Notes under the pieces: generated by a model
What the model was told of the DNA's origin: nothing
Databases searched by the model: none
What the model saw: the letters and a program-made list of their open reading frames with translations, nothing else
Program-made: the position numbers and the translations under genes
Shown here: in pieces, positions 1 through 7,252 of the stretch
How the letters are laid out: every line of letters begins with the position of its first letter
How positions within the stretch are numbered: the stretch's first letter is position 1
From: Paratrimastix pyriformis
Taxonomy: Eukaryota > Preaxostyla > Paratrimastigidae
Assembly (NCBI GenBank): GCA_027972325.1
Contig: JAPMOS010000398.1
Span: 1-21,025 of the forward strand
Direction: 5' to 3'
DNA: 21,025 bases

Positions 1-236
1 GAAAACGCTTCACTAAAAGCACAAATAGAAACATTGAAAACTGCTGTATGGAAATCAGACAGATGATTTCTGTTACTTCGAAACGACCTCAACCTTCATC
101 AATTGACAATGGTAAGATGGTACTTGTCGCTGATGACTCAACCTTGAAGGCAACATGGAAGATAAACAATGTACGACAAGCTACCAATATTTGGAAGCAA
201 AAGAGACTTGAACGTCATTTTCCTCTTCTGCTATAA
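1..236 (+). CDS. Possible 3' coding remnant, coiled-coil-like; unrecognised
   Basis: From base 1 a frame is open for 21 codons to a TGA at 64-66, and its residues (ENASLKAQIETLKTAV) have the heptad look of a coiled coil. A second frame, from an ATG at 48, is open to a TAA at 234-236 and gives 62 residues, including DDSTLKATWKINNVRQ. The two may be the end of one gene, with either a small intron or a frame change near base 50, or only one may be real. I recognise no family. It lies in the AT-rich left part of the window, and the gene's 5' end is outside the window. Low confidence. Confidence 0.25.
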   Translation, partial: KRFTKSTNRNIENCCMEIRQMISVTSKRPQPSSIDNGKMVLVADDSTLKATWKINNVRQATNIWKQKRLERHFPLLL

Positions 237-806
237 GTAGCTGTTTGCATGAGGCTGAGATTCCATAATGCTGCTTATCATCAACCCATACTTTGGGTTG
301 ACTACTTTAACTGTGCTACCTGGATTGATGGCCAAACCTCTCCTCCTCCCTCCTCGTTTGTTTGTATTGTGTCCTGTTTCCAATTTCACCATCTTCATCT
401 TTCGGAAGACACTCGGATACAGTGTATCTGCATATCCAACTGCTACTTTATAGTAGCTCGGAAACCTACACATCACCTCGTCTTGGCAAAATGATTTGTA
501 TTGAAATTCATCTGGTTTGCCTTCTTCAAAAAGCATTCACAATGCTCACATTGTTTGACAGTACTTCTCGCTTGTCCATCATCTTCTTAAAGTCATCGCC
601 TACATTCTCAACTGGTAACCTGATGGTTTTAGTGTTCTCAAAGTTCACCCATAAGGTCCTAAGTCGATTTGTGGCGTCTGAACTAAGAGGTTACTACCAT
701 TGTTCAATGTGACATCTTCATTGTCTTCTTGCTTCCTGGACGATTCAGATAAGGCTTCAATTGACAGCTTTAACTGTGAAATCGTTCGAATGATCACAAC
801 TGGCAT
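231..806 (-). pseudogene. Unrecognised coding remnant in AT-rich DNA
   Basis: Read on the minus strand, three successive open pieces look like protein: 806-645 (begins MPVVIIRTISQLKLSIEAL), about 645-535 (contains RLPVENVGDDFKKMMDK) and 536-231 (101 residues, contains FPSYYKVAVGYADTLYPSVF and a basic KRGGRRRG stretch). They lie end to end in the same direction but not in one frame. This suggests one decayed gene or a gene with very short introns. The amino-acid mix is ordinary rather than low complexity, unlike the opposite-strand frames here. No family is recognised, so no function is proposed. Confidence 0.35.
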
Positions 807-1404
807 ATCGGGACTCAACAGATTGCTTTTTTGACATTAGTGGTTATTATATACTAACTATAGATAATAATTTTTCTTAAAATACCTTTACTGATTCAGT
901 GATTATAATGAGTGCGCATTCTGGCATTCTGGTGAGATATTCCTCATTATATCATCAGTAGCTCATTGAATTATCATCTTAAAACACTCAGAGCTCAAAT
1001 GATGAAACGCTGTTTTTTATCTCTTTGAAATAGAAGGTAAATCTGATTGATTTCTCTTTCAATTCATGTCAAAGCTGAGTAAATTTTCGCTTTAAAGGGC
1101 TCGGTGCTGAAATCAAATTTCATATTGTTTTATCATTTTGTCATACTTTTCCATTTTCTTAGAATCAATTATTTGAGCTGATTCAATCAAAAAGAATGCA
1201 TCATTTACTTAAGATTGATGCATTATTTAATGATCACTTTTGAAAAGCACTTTTGTCACAATTTTATTTTGAATGAAGAGATAAGCTGTTTCTGATTGAA
1301 TTCTCTTTCGTTTGATGCTTAAGATGATTGAATTGTTTGATTTGACAAAAATGGCAAAATAATTTCTGGGACAAAAAATGGAAAAAAAATTGAAAATGCA
1401 TGGA
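807..1404. other. AT-rich non-coding stretch
   Basis: About 600 bases rich in A and T with no convincing reading frame. Short phrases such as gattgaattctctttcgttt and gtcaaagctgat recur in diverged form. They look like older copies of the 127-bp repeat that is clear from 1,405 onward. No RNA gene or promoter signal was recognised. Confidence 0.5.
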
Positions 1405-1690
1405 GAATTCGCTTTTTGCCTCTAATTTCGTTTGTAGCTCGAATGAATTGATGCTTAAATCAGTCAAAGCTGATTAAAATAAAATGCTCGTTTTACTTAA
1501 AAAACATTGAGAAAAAAGATTTTGCTCTGAAGAATTCGATTTTTGCCTCAAATAACGTTTGTAGCTCGAGAAAATTAATGCTTAAATCATTCAAAGCTGA
1601 TAAAATAAAATGCTCCTTTTCGATAAAAAATAATGAGAAAAAAAGATTTTGTTCTGAAGAAATCGATTTTTGCCTCAAATAACAACGCAA
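1405..1690. repeat. 127-bp tandem repeat, two and a quarter units
   Basis: Units start at 1,405, 1,532 and 1,659, a spacing of exactly 127 bases each time. Each begins with a GAATTCG-like block followed by TTTTTGCCTC. The first two continue through GTTTGTAGCTCGA and end in a GAGAAAAAAGATTTTG-like block. The third unit is cut off after about 30 bases. LINE copy 1 begins roughly 60 bases further on. Fainter copies of the same phrases lie between about 1,020 and 1,400, so the array was probably longer once. Confidence 0.75.
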
Positions 1691-1766
1691 GCGTGAAAAA
1701 TTGTGTGTGAAAATCGCTTGTCTCAGAACTCTCCTTTTATAACTACTGAGGATCCGAGAGGAAGAA

Positions 1767-2837
1767 GTGGCGGAAAGGGATCGGAAGAGGGCAAGGACGG
1801 AGCAAGAGAAGGAGGAGAGCAGAGAAAGGGCGGAGCGGGATCCAGGCAAAAGAGAGGAGGATGGTGGGGAGGATCACAAGACCCCAGACCCAAAGAGGAA
1901 GATGAGGCAGGCCAAGCTGATGGTGGGGCAGGGAGGAAAGCTGGTGGTCGTGGCGAAGAACAGGAAACGCCGGAGCGGGGAGCCGGGGTGCGAGGCCACG
2001 AAGAAAGGGAAGCCCGACGAGCAAGGGGATGGCGAAACGGAGAGGATGCATGTTGAAGCCAGCGACAAGAAGAGGGGGGCGGAGAGGCACCTGGACCAAA
2101 ACGGGGAAAGCAAGAAGAGCCGGATGAAAGCGGGCAAGTGGGACGAGCCAATGTGGAGGCGATGGGAGGCACTGCGGGCGGAGTGTGAGGAGGTGGAGGT
2201 GCGGGTGGAGGAGCCCGAGCTGAAGTGGCGGACTTTTTACACAGATGGTAGCGCGACCAAGAAGAAGAAGGACCGGCGAGCGGCATTGGCGGTGGTGGAG
2301 CGGCTGTCCAATGGGGCACTGGCTGTGCGGGTCGGGAGAAGGTGCACGGGAAAAGGGCAAACAAACAATGAGGCAGAGCTGGAAGCCATCCTGGAAGCCA
2401 TCAGAGTGGGACAGGATGCAAACGTGGAGGTGCGCACGGACAGTAAGGTGGCAAAGGGATGGGTGGAGAGGCTGATGAAGGACGACTGGACACCGACGGA
2501 CCTGATCGAGTCGAAGGCCGAGGGCCTCCTCCGAAGGGGACAGCGAATTCTGAAGGAGCACAGGGGGGGTGTCCGGCTGGTGTGGGTGAAGGGGCACCAG
2601 GAGACAGGGGCATCGCTGGATGCGGAGGGGAACAGATTGGCAGACAAGATTGCCGGGCAAAGCATCAAACAGGACATAGGCAAGGTGCAACAGGAACGGA
2701 CCTGGGGTTTTCGGTTGGTTTACCAATGCGACGGGGCCTCCAGTCCTTCAGCCGCCGCGGACGCATCTCCAGGGCGGCCCGGAAATGCAAGAACGCACTG
2801 GTGGTCATCAATGCTCAGACGGGAAATGGCGGAATAA
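1767..2837 (+). CDS. LINE basic linker and RNase H domain (copy 1)
   Basis: Residues 1-150 are a Lys/Arg/Glu-rich linker. RNase H follows at about 152-305. RNase H removes the RNA strand of the RNA-DNA hybrid during retrotransposition. The expected catalytic set is visible: Asp in FYTDGSAT, Glu in TNNEAELEAILEA, Asp in VRTDSKVAKGW, and the His and final Asp in WVKGHQE and GNRLADKIA. The frame follows the family protein to about 2,730 (WGFRLV). After that the sequence no longer matches copy 2, whose homologous reading continues here in another frame from about 2,740. The listed start is a GTG at the first convenient codon. The natural protein began far upstream, in sequence this truncated copy lacks. 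Confidence 0.85.
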   Translation: MAERDRKRARTEQEKEESRERAERDPGKREEDGGEDHKTPDPKRKMRQAKLMVGQGGKLVVVAKNRKRRSGEPGCEATKKGKPDEQGDGETERMHVEASDKKRGAERHLDQNGESKKSRMKAGKWDEPMWRRWEALRAECEEVEVRVEEPELKWRTFYTDGSATKKKKDRRAALAVVERLSNGALAVRVGRRCTGKGQTNNEAELEAILEAIRVGQDANVEVRTDSKVAKGWVERLMKDDWTPTDLIESKAEGLLRRGQRILKEHRGGVRLVWVKGHQETGASLDAEGNRLADKIAGQSIKQDIGKVQQERTWGFRLVYQCDGASSPSAAADASPGRPGNARTHWWSSMLRREMAE

Positions 2838-3394
2838 ATACGCAGACCATGCGATGCGAAATGTCGGGCAGACTGGCCATGATGGCAATCTTGCAGCGTT
2901 ACATCACGGCCAACATCAGATTCTACATCAATGGTGAAGGGGATGGGAAATGTTGGTGTGGGGCGAGAGATTGTACAAACCATTTGGTTTTTGAATGCCC
3001 GGCTATGATGGGCAGTGTCGCTGAAAGGTGGAGTGGTGCCAATGCGATCAAACTGGTCGCGTGGCTGGACAAGGGGGAAGGAGCAGAAGATGCAGAACAA
3101 TTGCTCCAAGAAAAATGGGTGGAGCCTATGGGTCAAAGTGTGCAGGTGAGAGGTAAGCAAATAGCGATGGACAGACTCTGGGAGCTCATCGAGCGATCGC
3201 GGGGGCGCTGGTACCGCGCCCGAACCTGGGACAGCTTCTGGGAAATGTTCACCACAGAAGTGGCGAACCTCTGCGATCGATATGTGGATGGGATGAGTAC
3301 GGAGATGGCAGAAGGGCAGACCACAAGAGCACCCTGCGAAACCAGTGGACGACCCCCACGTGGTGTCCTCTGCTCAGACAAGCAGGCAGTTTGA
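2459..3394 (+). CDS. LINE CCHC-like zinc finger region (copy 1)
   Basis: The meaningful part runs from about 2,740 to 3,325; before that this frame only shadows RNase H. It contains QTMRCEMSGRLAMMAILQRY and then KCWCGARDCTNHLVFEC, a C-x-C-x7-H-x4-C arrangement like the zf-RVT fingers that follow the reverse transcriptase or RNase H of many LINEs and are thought to bind nucleic acid. A Trp/Arg-rich stretch (RGRWYRARTWDSFWE) follows. Copy 2 has the same segment with high similarity. A one-base difference near 3,330 throws this copy out of frame; the family reading (LRNQWTTP...) continues one frame over. Confidence 0.8.
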   Translation: MGGEADEGRLDTDGPDRVEGRGPPPKGTANSEGAQGGCPAGVGEGAPGDRGIAGCGGEQIGRQDCRAKHQTGHRQGATGTDLGFSVGLPMRRGLQSFSRRGRISRAARKCKNALVVINAQTGNGGINTQTMRCEMSGRLAMMAILQRYITANIRFYINGEGDGKCWCGARDCTNHLVFECPAMMGSVAERWSGANAIKLVAWLDKGEGAEDAEQLLQEKWVEPMGQSVQVRGKQIAMDRLWELIERSRGRWYRARTWDSFWEMFTTEVANLCDRYVDGMSTEMAEGQTTRAPCETSGRPPRGVLCSDKQAV

Positions 3395-4242
3395 CAACGA
3401 TGGCATTCTCGCATCCTGGGAATGCCGATTTGAGCTTCCCGAATTCAGAACGCCCAGCAAGGATGACTGGTTTTGGGTGGAAGACTGGATGGCTACGGGT
3501 TGTTTAAGGAGAATCGCGACCTCCTCATCTTCGCCAACCCTGAATACAACCCACAGGAAGAGATGGACCGGTTATTTACGGCAATTGGCGATTGGGCGGA
3601 GAGCCCAATTGGTAGTGCTGGGAAGAGAGCCTTCCGATGTATCGCGATAGTCCCGTACGGAGTGGGCAAGCCAAACCGGACGCGGCCGGTGCAGGGAATG
3701 AAGGCGCAGCATGGAGTCGGTTTGGCGCTGAGGGGGGATATGCAACTGAAGGAGCTGTTTATCATTGAGGAAGGGGCTTCAGCTTCTGGCTGCCGAGCTT
3801 CTGGCGGACGGGGGAGAAAGGTGCGGGGAAGGCCCCGTTTGACGTGGGCATTCTGCTCTTCGAGAACCAGCGGGCCCGAGAGATTCCCGATGGACCCAGC
3901 CCCTTGTGGGCATTGGAGAACATGTTGCGAAAGGAGGCGGGAGCGCGAAGAGTGGAGGCTGACTATGAGGGGCGTCCGAAGGAGGGCGAAGTGCTCTATA
4001 ACTGGAGGGGGATTTCAGAAGGTGTGGTGAAGAAAGTCGCTGGGAGACTGCGGAGACGGTGCGGGTTTAGGGAAATCTACGCGAATGACTGCAGACTGGC
4101 AGCAGAGCTGGGGATTGTGGATGAAGAGACCCAGAAGGAGATTGGGAGCGAACTGGGTGGACTGCGGAGAACTATGCTTGTAGCGATCAAGCAACGGAAG
4201 AAGAACGAGAAGAATGAGGAAGGGATGGATGAAGGGACGTAG
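3345..4242 (+). CDS. LINE C-terminal domain, N6-adenine methyltransferase-like (copy 1, broken)
   Basis: Compare with the intact version in copy 2. This copy reads FRTPSKDDWF (frame of 3,345), then DGYGLFKENRDLLIFANPEY and FRCIAIVPYG (frame of 3,473), then FDVGILLFEN to the stop at 4,240-4,242 (frame of 3,844). The order TP...W, NP-x-Y, a hydrophobic strand ending in VPY, and a late APF/FDVGILLF strand resembles the Dam-type N6-adenine methylases found in phages and in some retroelements. However, the usual NPPY is NPEY, and the spacing before it is short. The family assignment is therefore my inference from pattern only. The stop codon (TAG followed by TC) is at the same place as in copy 2. 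Confidence 0.5.
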
Positions 4243-4252
4243 TCAGAGTGTC

Positions 4253-4399
4253 GGCGGTGACCGCCCCCTGTGGGCGCGAGCCGACCCATGGACCACTTGG
4301 GGCGTTCCTTCTTGCGAGCTTGTCTCGCGGGGAGGGCGGACCGGGAGGTCTATGTTACCCGCGGGCTTCGGCCCGATAACGGACTCGGCGTAAGCCGGG
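4253..4399 (+). promoter_or_regulatory. Structured LINE 3' UTR with three hairpins (copy 1)
   Basis: Three hairpins can be read by eye. GGCGG/CCGCC closes a TGA loop at 4,253-4,265. CGGGC/GCCCG closes a TTCG tetraloop at 4,362-4,375. CGGC/GCCG closes a GTAA loop of the GNRA class at 4,386-4,397, and can be extended by two pairs to 4,384-4,399. The last lies 6 bases before the (CA)n tail. All three recur in copy 2. In stringent-type LINEs the reverse transcriptase recognises such a 3' structure, so this is probably the RNA tag for priming. Confidence 0.7.
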
Positions 4400-4405
4400 A
4401 AGTAT

Positions 4406-4424
4406 CACACACACACACACACAC
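4406..4424 (+). repeat. (CA)n tail of LINE copy 1
   Basis: Nineteen bases of alternating C and A directly follow the conserved AAGTAT end of the LINE 3' UTR. Copy 2 ends in the same way, with TG repeats on the plus strand. The tail is therefore part of the insertion style of this family in place of poly(A), either copied from the RNA or taken from a CA/TG microsatellite target. Confidence 0.8.
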
Positions 4425-5591
4425 GCCACCGGGGGCACCCCAGCGAGGAGGGGGGGCCGCCGGAAGCGGAGTGCACGTGGCCGACACAGCTGGGGGGCCC
4501 CCCGCGAGACGGGAAGGCGGCGCAGCCGCAGGCTCCCCGACGAGGGAGGGAGTGGACACAAGGCCCGCGCTCGAAGAGCGCAGAGGGTTCCTGGCCAGGT
4601 AGGCGGCCAGGGTCAAAGCATTAGGGGCCTGAGAAGCCAGAGGCGAACGAAGCGGAGGACGAGGCGATGGCGGCGGCCGGGGCGAAGACGGAGGAGACTC
4701 GTAGACCGGGGTAGACTCCCCAAGGAATTCCAGAGAGGGAACCGAAGAGGCCGAAGACTCCTCGTCAGAAGAGTCGGCCGAGGGGCGTTCCCGCGGCCGA
4801 GTGCGGCCACAAGCCTGGTGCGGCGGGGACTCGAGGTCCGCGGGCAGGCGGACCGGGGCGGGGACAAAGGGGGCCGGCGGAGGAGGAATCCGCGGAAAGT
4901 GGAGCCCCTCCTCGAGGAGAGAAGCAAGACCCCCGGGCGAAGAGGGCCAGCCGTGGGCCATCGAGGGCAAGGCCGAGGGCGGGGAGTGGGGCGCCAGAGC
5001 AACCCCAGCCCCGCCAGGCGTCGAAGACGAGGCGCGCGCGGAGGCCGAGGCCGGAGCCCCGGATTGGACGAAGGGCGAGGGGAGAGCGGGAACCGCCGCC
5101 CCACTCGCAACGCCCGCCGCAGGCAAGAGAGGCGCCACGCCCGCCGCAGGCAAGAGAGGCGCAACGCCAGCCGCAGGCAAGAGAGGCGCAACGACAGCCG
5201 CAGGCAAGAGAGCCGGAGCCGGAGCCGGAGCCGGAGCCGATGGCGTGGCGGCCGCCGGGGCAGGAGCCACCGGGGAGGAAGCCACCGTGGCGGAAACAAC
5301 CGCGGGAGGTGCGGGACGCGGGACGTCGGGCACCGGAGGCGCCGGCGCGGCCGAAAGCCTCGCCCCAGCAAACTGGCCAAGAGAAAGGTCGGCCCTACCG
5401 AGCGGACCGGGATCAGATGAGATGATGTGAAGGAGGTGAGTCGTGCCAAACAGAACGACAGACTTCTCCACCGCGACCGAATTGGCCGAAAGAAGCTTCC
5501 CGACAGGCAGGAGCGCCAAAGTAGGGCTCCTACGGTCAGGGAAAGAATGAGATGATCGAAGACCGTGAAAAAGCAGCAGACATGGCCGCAT
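4425..5591 (-). CDS. Ala/Pro-rich protein, unrecognised, interrupted by LINE copy 1
   Basis: On the minus strand a long frame is open from an ATG at 5,591 into the LINE tail at 4,424. The true C-terminus is missing because the frame runs into the antisense LINE. The first 80 residues are of ordinary composition (LALLPVGKLLSANSVAVEKS, VVLFGTTHLLHII). Then come about 200 Ala/Pro-rich residues with four 9-residue repeats containing LLPAAGVAP, an acidic Ser-rich patch (ADSSDEESSASS) and a Pro-rich end. The start is uncertain; protein-like sequence also precedes it. The protein could be host-encoded or the first ORF of an old mobile element. No domain is recognised. Confidence 0.4.
5110..5217. repeat. 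27-bp coding tandem repeat, four units
   Basis: Units at 5,110, 5,137, 5,164 and 5,191, each 27 bases and sharing the core GCCGCAGGCAAGAGAG. It encodes the 9-residue LLPAAGVAP-type repeat of the minus-strand Ala/Pro-rich frame. A short (GGAGCC)n run at about 5,212-5,238 follows and encodes alternating Ala-Pro. Confidence 0.85.
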
Positions 5592-5716
5592 TCACGCACA
5601 TAGTCTCCATAGGCACAGAAACCGAAGGCTCGTTCGCCGAAACCGGCGGAACGGGAGAGGGACTATGCGAGAAAAACAGATGATCGGTCAGTCCGAATCA
5701 CCGCAAAACCAATCCA

Positions 5717-5964
5717 ACACGGTTCACAAGTCGAACCGCGTGAAAACTGGTCGAAAAACAGCAAGGGAGCCGACCTCGAGACGGAGGGCTCCATTTTGCG
5801 TCTGAAGAAAGAAGATTCGTGCGCGAACCGGGGTGTAGCTGGCTATTCGTGCCGGTATCCGGTTGATTCTTTTCTTCTTTGCGCGAGGTAGGAAGATGCG
5901 CCGAACGCATCACTTCAAACGAGTAGAGAATATCTCTACTCCGAGGAACACAATAAAGTGTTCC
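5717..5964 (+). promoter_or_regulatory. Hairpin-rich centre between two divergent frames
   Basis: This is the gap between the minus-strand frame and the plus-strand frame. It holds an imperfect stem at 5,717-5,742 (GGTTC/GAACC core), and then three hairpins in a row: GATGCG/CGCATC with a CCGAA loop at 5,895-5,911, GAGTAGAGA/TCTCTACTC with an ATA loop at 5,921-5,941, and GGAACAC/GTGTTCC with an AATAAA loop at 5,945-5,964. All stems of the last three are perfect. It could be a shared promoter, a structured leader RNA or a terminator. The sequence alone does not decide, and no known ribozyme core (for example CUGAUGA) was found. Confidence 0.5.
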
Positions 5965-6070
5965 CTAGAGTGTAACTTAAGTTTTGGAAGTATCGACCCA
6001 AAACCCGTTTTTGCTCGCTTTGGAGGCTCCGCGGCTCCCGCGGATCCCGCTCAAGAAAGGCTCGCGCCGG

Positions 6071-6124
6071 GCGCTCCCGCCCAAACAAGGCTCAAGTGCG
6101 CTCCCGCCCAAACAAGGCTCAAGT
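6071..6124. repeat. Perfect 27-bp direct duplication
   Basis: Bases 6,071-6,097 and 6,098-6,124 are identical (GCTCCCGCCCAAACAAGG core). The duplication lies just upstream of the first ATG (6,137) of the plus-strand frame. Identity of both copies suggests a recent event. Confidence 0.85.
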
Positions 6125-6136
6125 GCTTCCTGCCCA

Positions 6137-7054
6137 ATGGATATCGATGAGGCCGAACCCGTCAAGACTCCTGTGACAACTCCGTCTTTGACTCCCGCAG
6201 CTTCGGTTGCGGGTCCCGCGGCTTCAACTACCGGTTCCGAAGATGTACCGTCCGAGGCGGCCAAGGATCTAGCTGATGCAGGTCTGTGCCAAAACACTTG
6301 CACTTTGCACTTATCCGATTCATGCGCAGGCGACGATCTTAACGACGCTGCGATGAACGACGGTGAACTTCTTCCAGGCGAATTGCCTGAGGAAGGCGGT
6401 GACGAGCTTCCTGCCCCTGAAGAACAGGACGCTGCCCCCGCAGATGATCTGGACCTCTTCGCCCCGAAGACGCTTGCCAAGGTTCCAGACCTTCTTGCTG
6501 AGGCCGTCACGCCCGGACGCGCTGCGGTCCAACATGAACCGCTCTCCCGCTCTGCGATTATTTCGCTTTGCCGCATGTACCCAGCGCTCGCCTATGATCT
6601 CAAGTTGCCGCTCCGTCAACCGGAGGCCTCGGCACTGGACTCTAGCGCTTTGCGCGCTAGTCCTCTTGGTGCTCCGGAAGTGGAGCGCCTGTTGGTGGCC
6701 TTTGAGGGTCAAGCTGTGCTCATTCGGCGGGTGTTGGTCTCTGCTTTGTCGCAGATGCTGGCGCCGGAAGCAGACCCCGAAAGGGTCGGGCGCGCGCTGC
6801 GGCATGCATCCCAGTTGACGGAGTACCTGCTCTCTACGCTCGAGCGGACGCGCAAGCAGCGTCTCCTCCCATTCGTGCGGCCCAGCGTGATGCTGGCATC
6901 GCCGTCCAAGGGCGGTGACGAGGACATGTTCACTCGTGAAGAGTTGACAACGCTCGAGAAGTCCGTCTCGGGCGCCCAGGCAACGAGAACCGCCCCAACC
7001 TTGGCGCAGGCTACTCGCCCAACTGCCGCATCTGCGGCCTCGTCATCTGCCCGC

Positions 7055-7056
<2 letters not shown>
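6137..7056 (+). CDS. Acidic Ala-rich protein, unrecognised, interrupted by LINE copy 2
   Basis: The frame is open from before 6,000. The first ATG is at 6,137 (MDIDEAEPVKTP). Residues 1-120 are acidic and Pro/Ala-rich (GELPEEGGDELPAPEEQDAA). Residues about 125-265 look folded and helical, with LSRSAIISLCRMYPALAYDL, then VERLLVAFEGQAVLIRRVLV and LTEYLLSTLERTRKQRLLPF. The frame then runs into the TG repeat of the antisense LINE copy 2, so its natural end is lost here. It is divergent from the minus-strand Ala/Pro-rich frame across a hairpin-rich gap. It may be a host gene or the first ORF of an old mobile element. No family is recognised. Confidence 0.45.

Positions 7057-7088
<32 letters not shown>
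7057..7088 (-). repeat. (CA)n tail of LINE copy 2 (TG on plus strand)
   Basis: Sixteen TG units on the plus strand, which are CA on the LINE sense strand, directly following the conserved AAGTAT end of the element. Same arrangement as copy 1 but longer. Confidence 0.85.
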
Positions 7089-7089
<1 letters not shown>

Positions 7090-7096
7090 TACTTCC

Positions 7097-7242
7097 CGGC
7101 TTACGCCGAGTCCGGAATCGGGCCGAAGCCCGCGGGTAGCATGATCCCCCCCGGGCCGCCTTCCCGCAGAACAAGTCCTGCAGAAAGAGCACCCCAGGGA
7201 GTTCATGGGTCGGCTACCGTCCCTCCAGGGGCGGTCACCGCC
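7097..7242 (-). promoter_or_regulatory. Structured LINE 3' UTR with three hairpins (copy 2)
   Basis: The same three stems as copy 1, read on the minus strand: GGCGG/CCGCC at 7,242-7,230, CGGGC-TTCG-GCCCG at 7,132-7,119 and CGGC-GTAA-GCCG at 7,108-7,097. Sequence between the stems differs from copy 1 much more than the stems do, which argues that the folding is selected. Confidence 0.7.
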
Positions 7243-7252
7243 GACTTCCGGA

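Larger units (their letters stand above)
1748..4424 (+). mobile_element. LINE retrotransposon copy 1, 5'-truncated, with (CA)n tail
   Basis: A non-LTR retrotransposon fragment. The base composition changes abruptly near 1,745, and the first residues (RIREEE...RKR) match an internal point of copy 2 (QMARRIREEE), so the 5' end has been lost, as is usual when target-primed reverse transcription stops early. In order it carries a basic linker, RNase H, a CCHC-like finger, a methyltransferase-like C-terminal domain, a 3' UTR with three hairpins and a (CA)n tail at 4,406-4,424. Relative to copy 2 the coding part has shifted frame near 2,735, 3,330, 3,465 and 3,780, so this copy is not functional. 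No target-site duplication could be confirmed by eye. Confidence 0.88.

Noticed and set aside
1723-2726. Minus-strand frames of 213 and 327 codons opposite LINE copy 1
   Set aside because: Pro/Ser/Leu-rich complements of the LINE coding strand with no motif of their own.
5895-5964. Hammerhead ribozyme or tRNA
   Set aside because: No CUGAUGA and GAAA core and no tRNA T-loop or anticodon arm layout; only plain hairpins.
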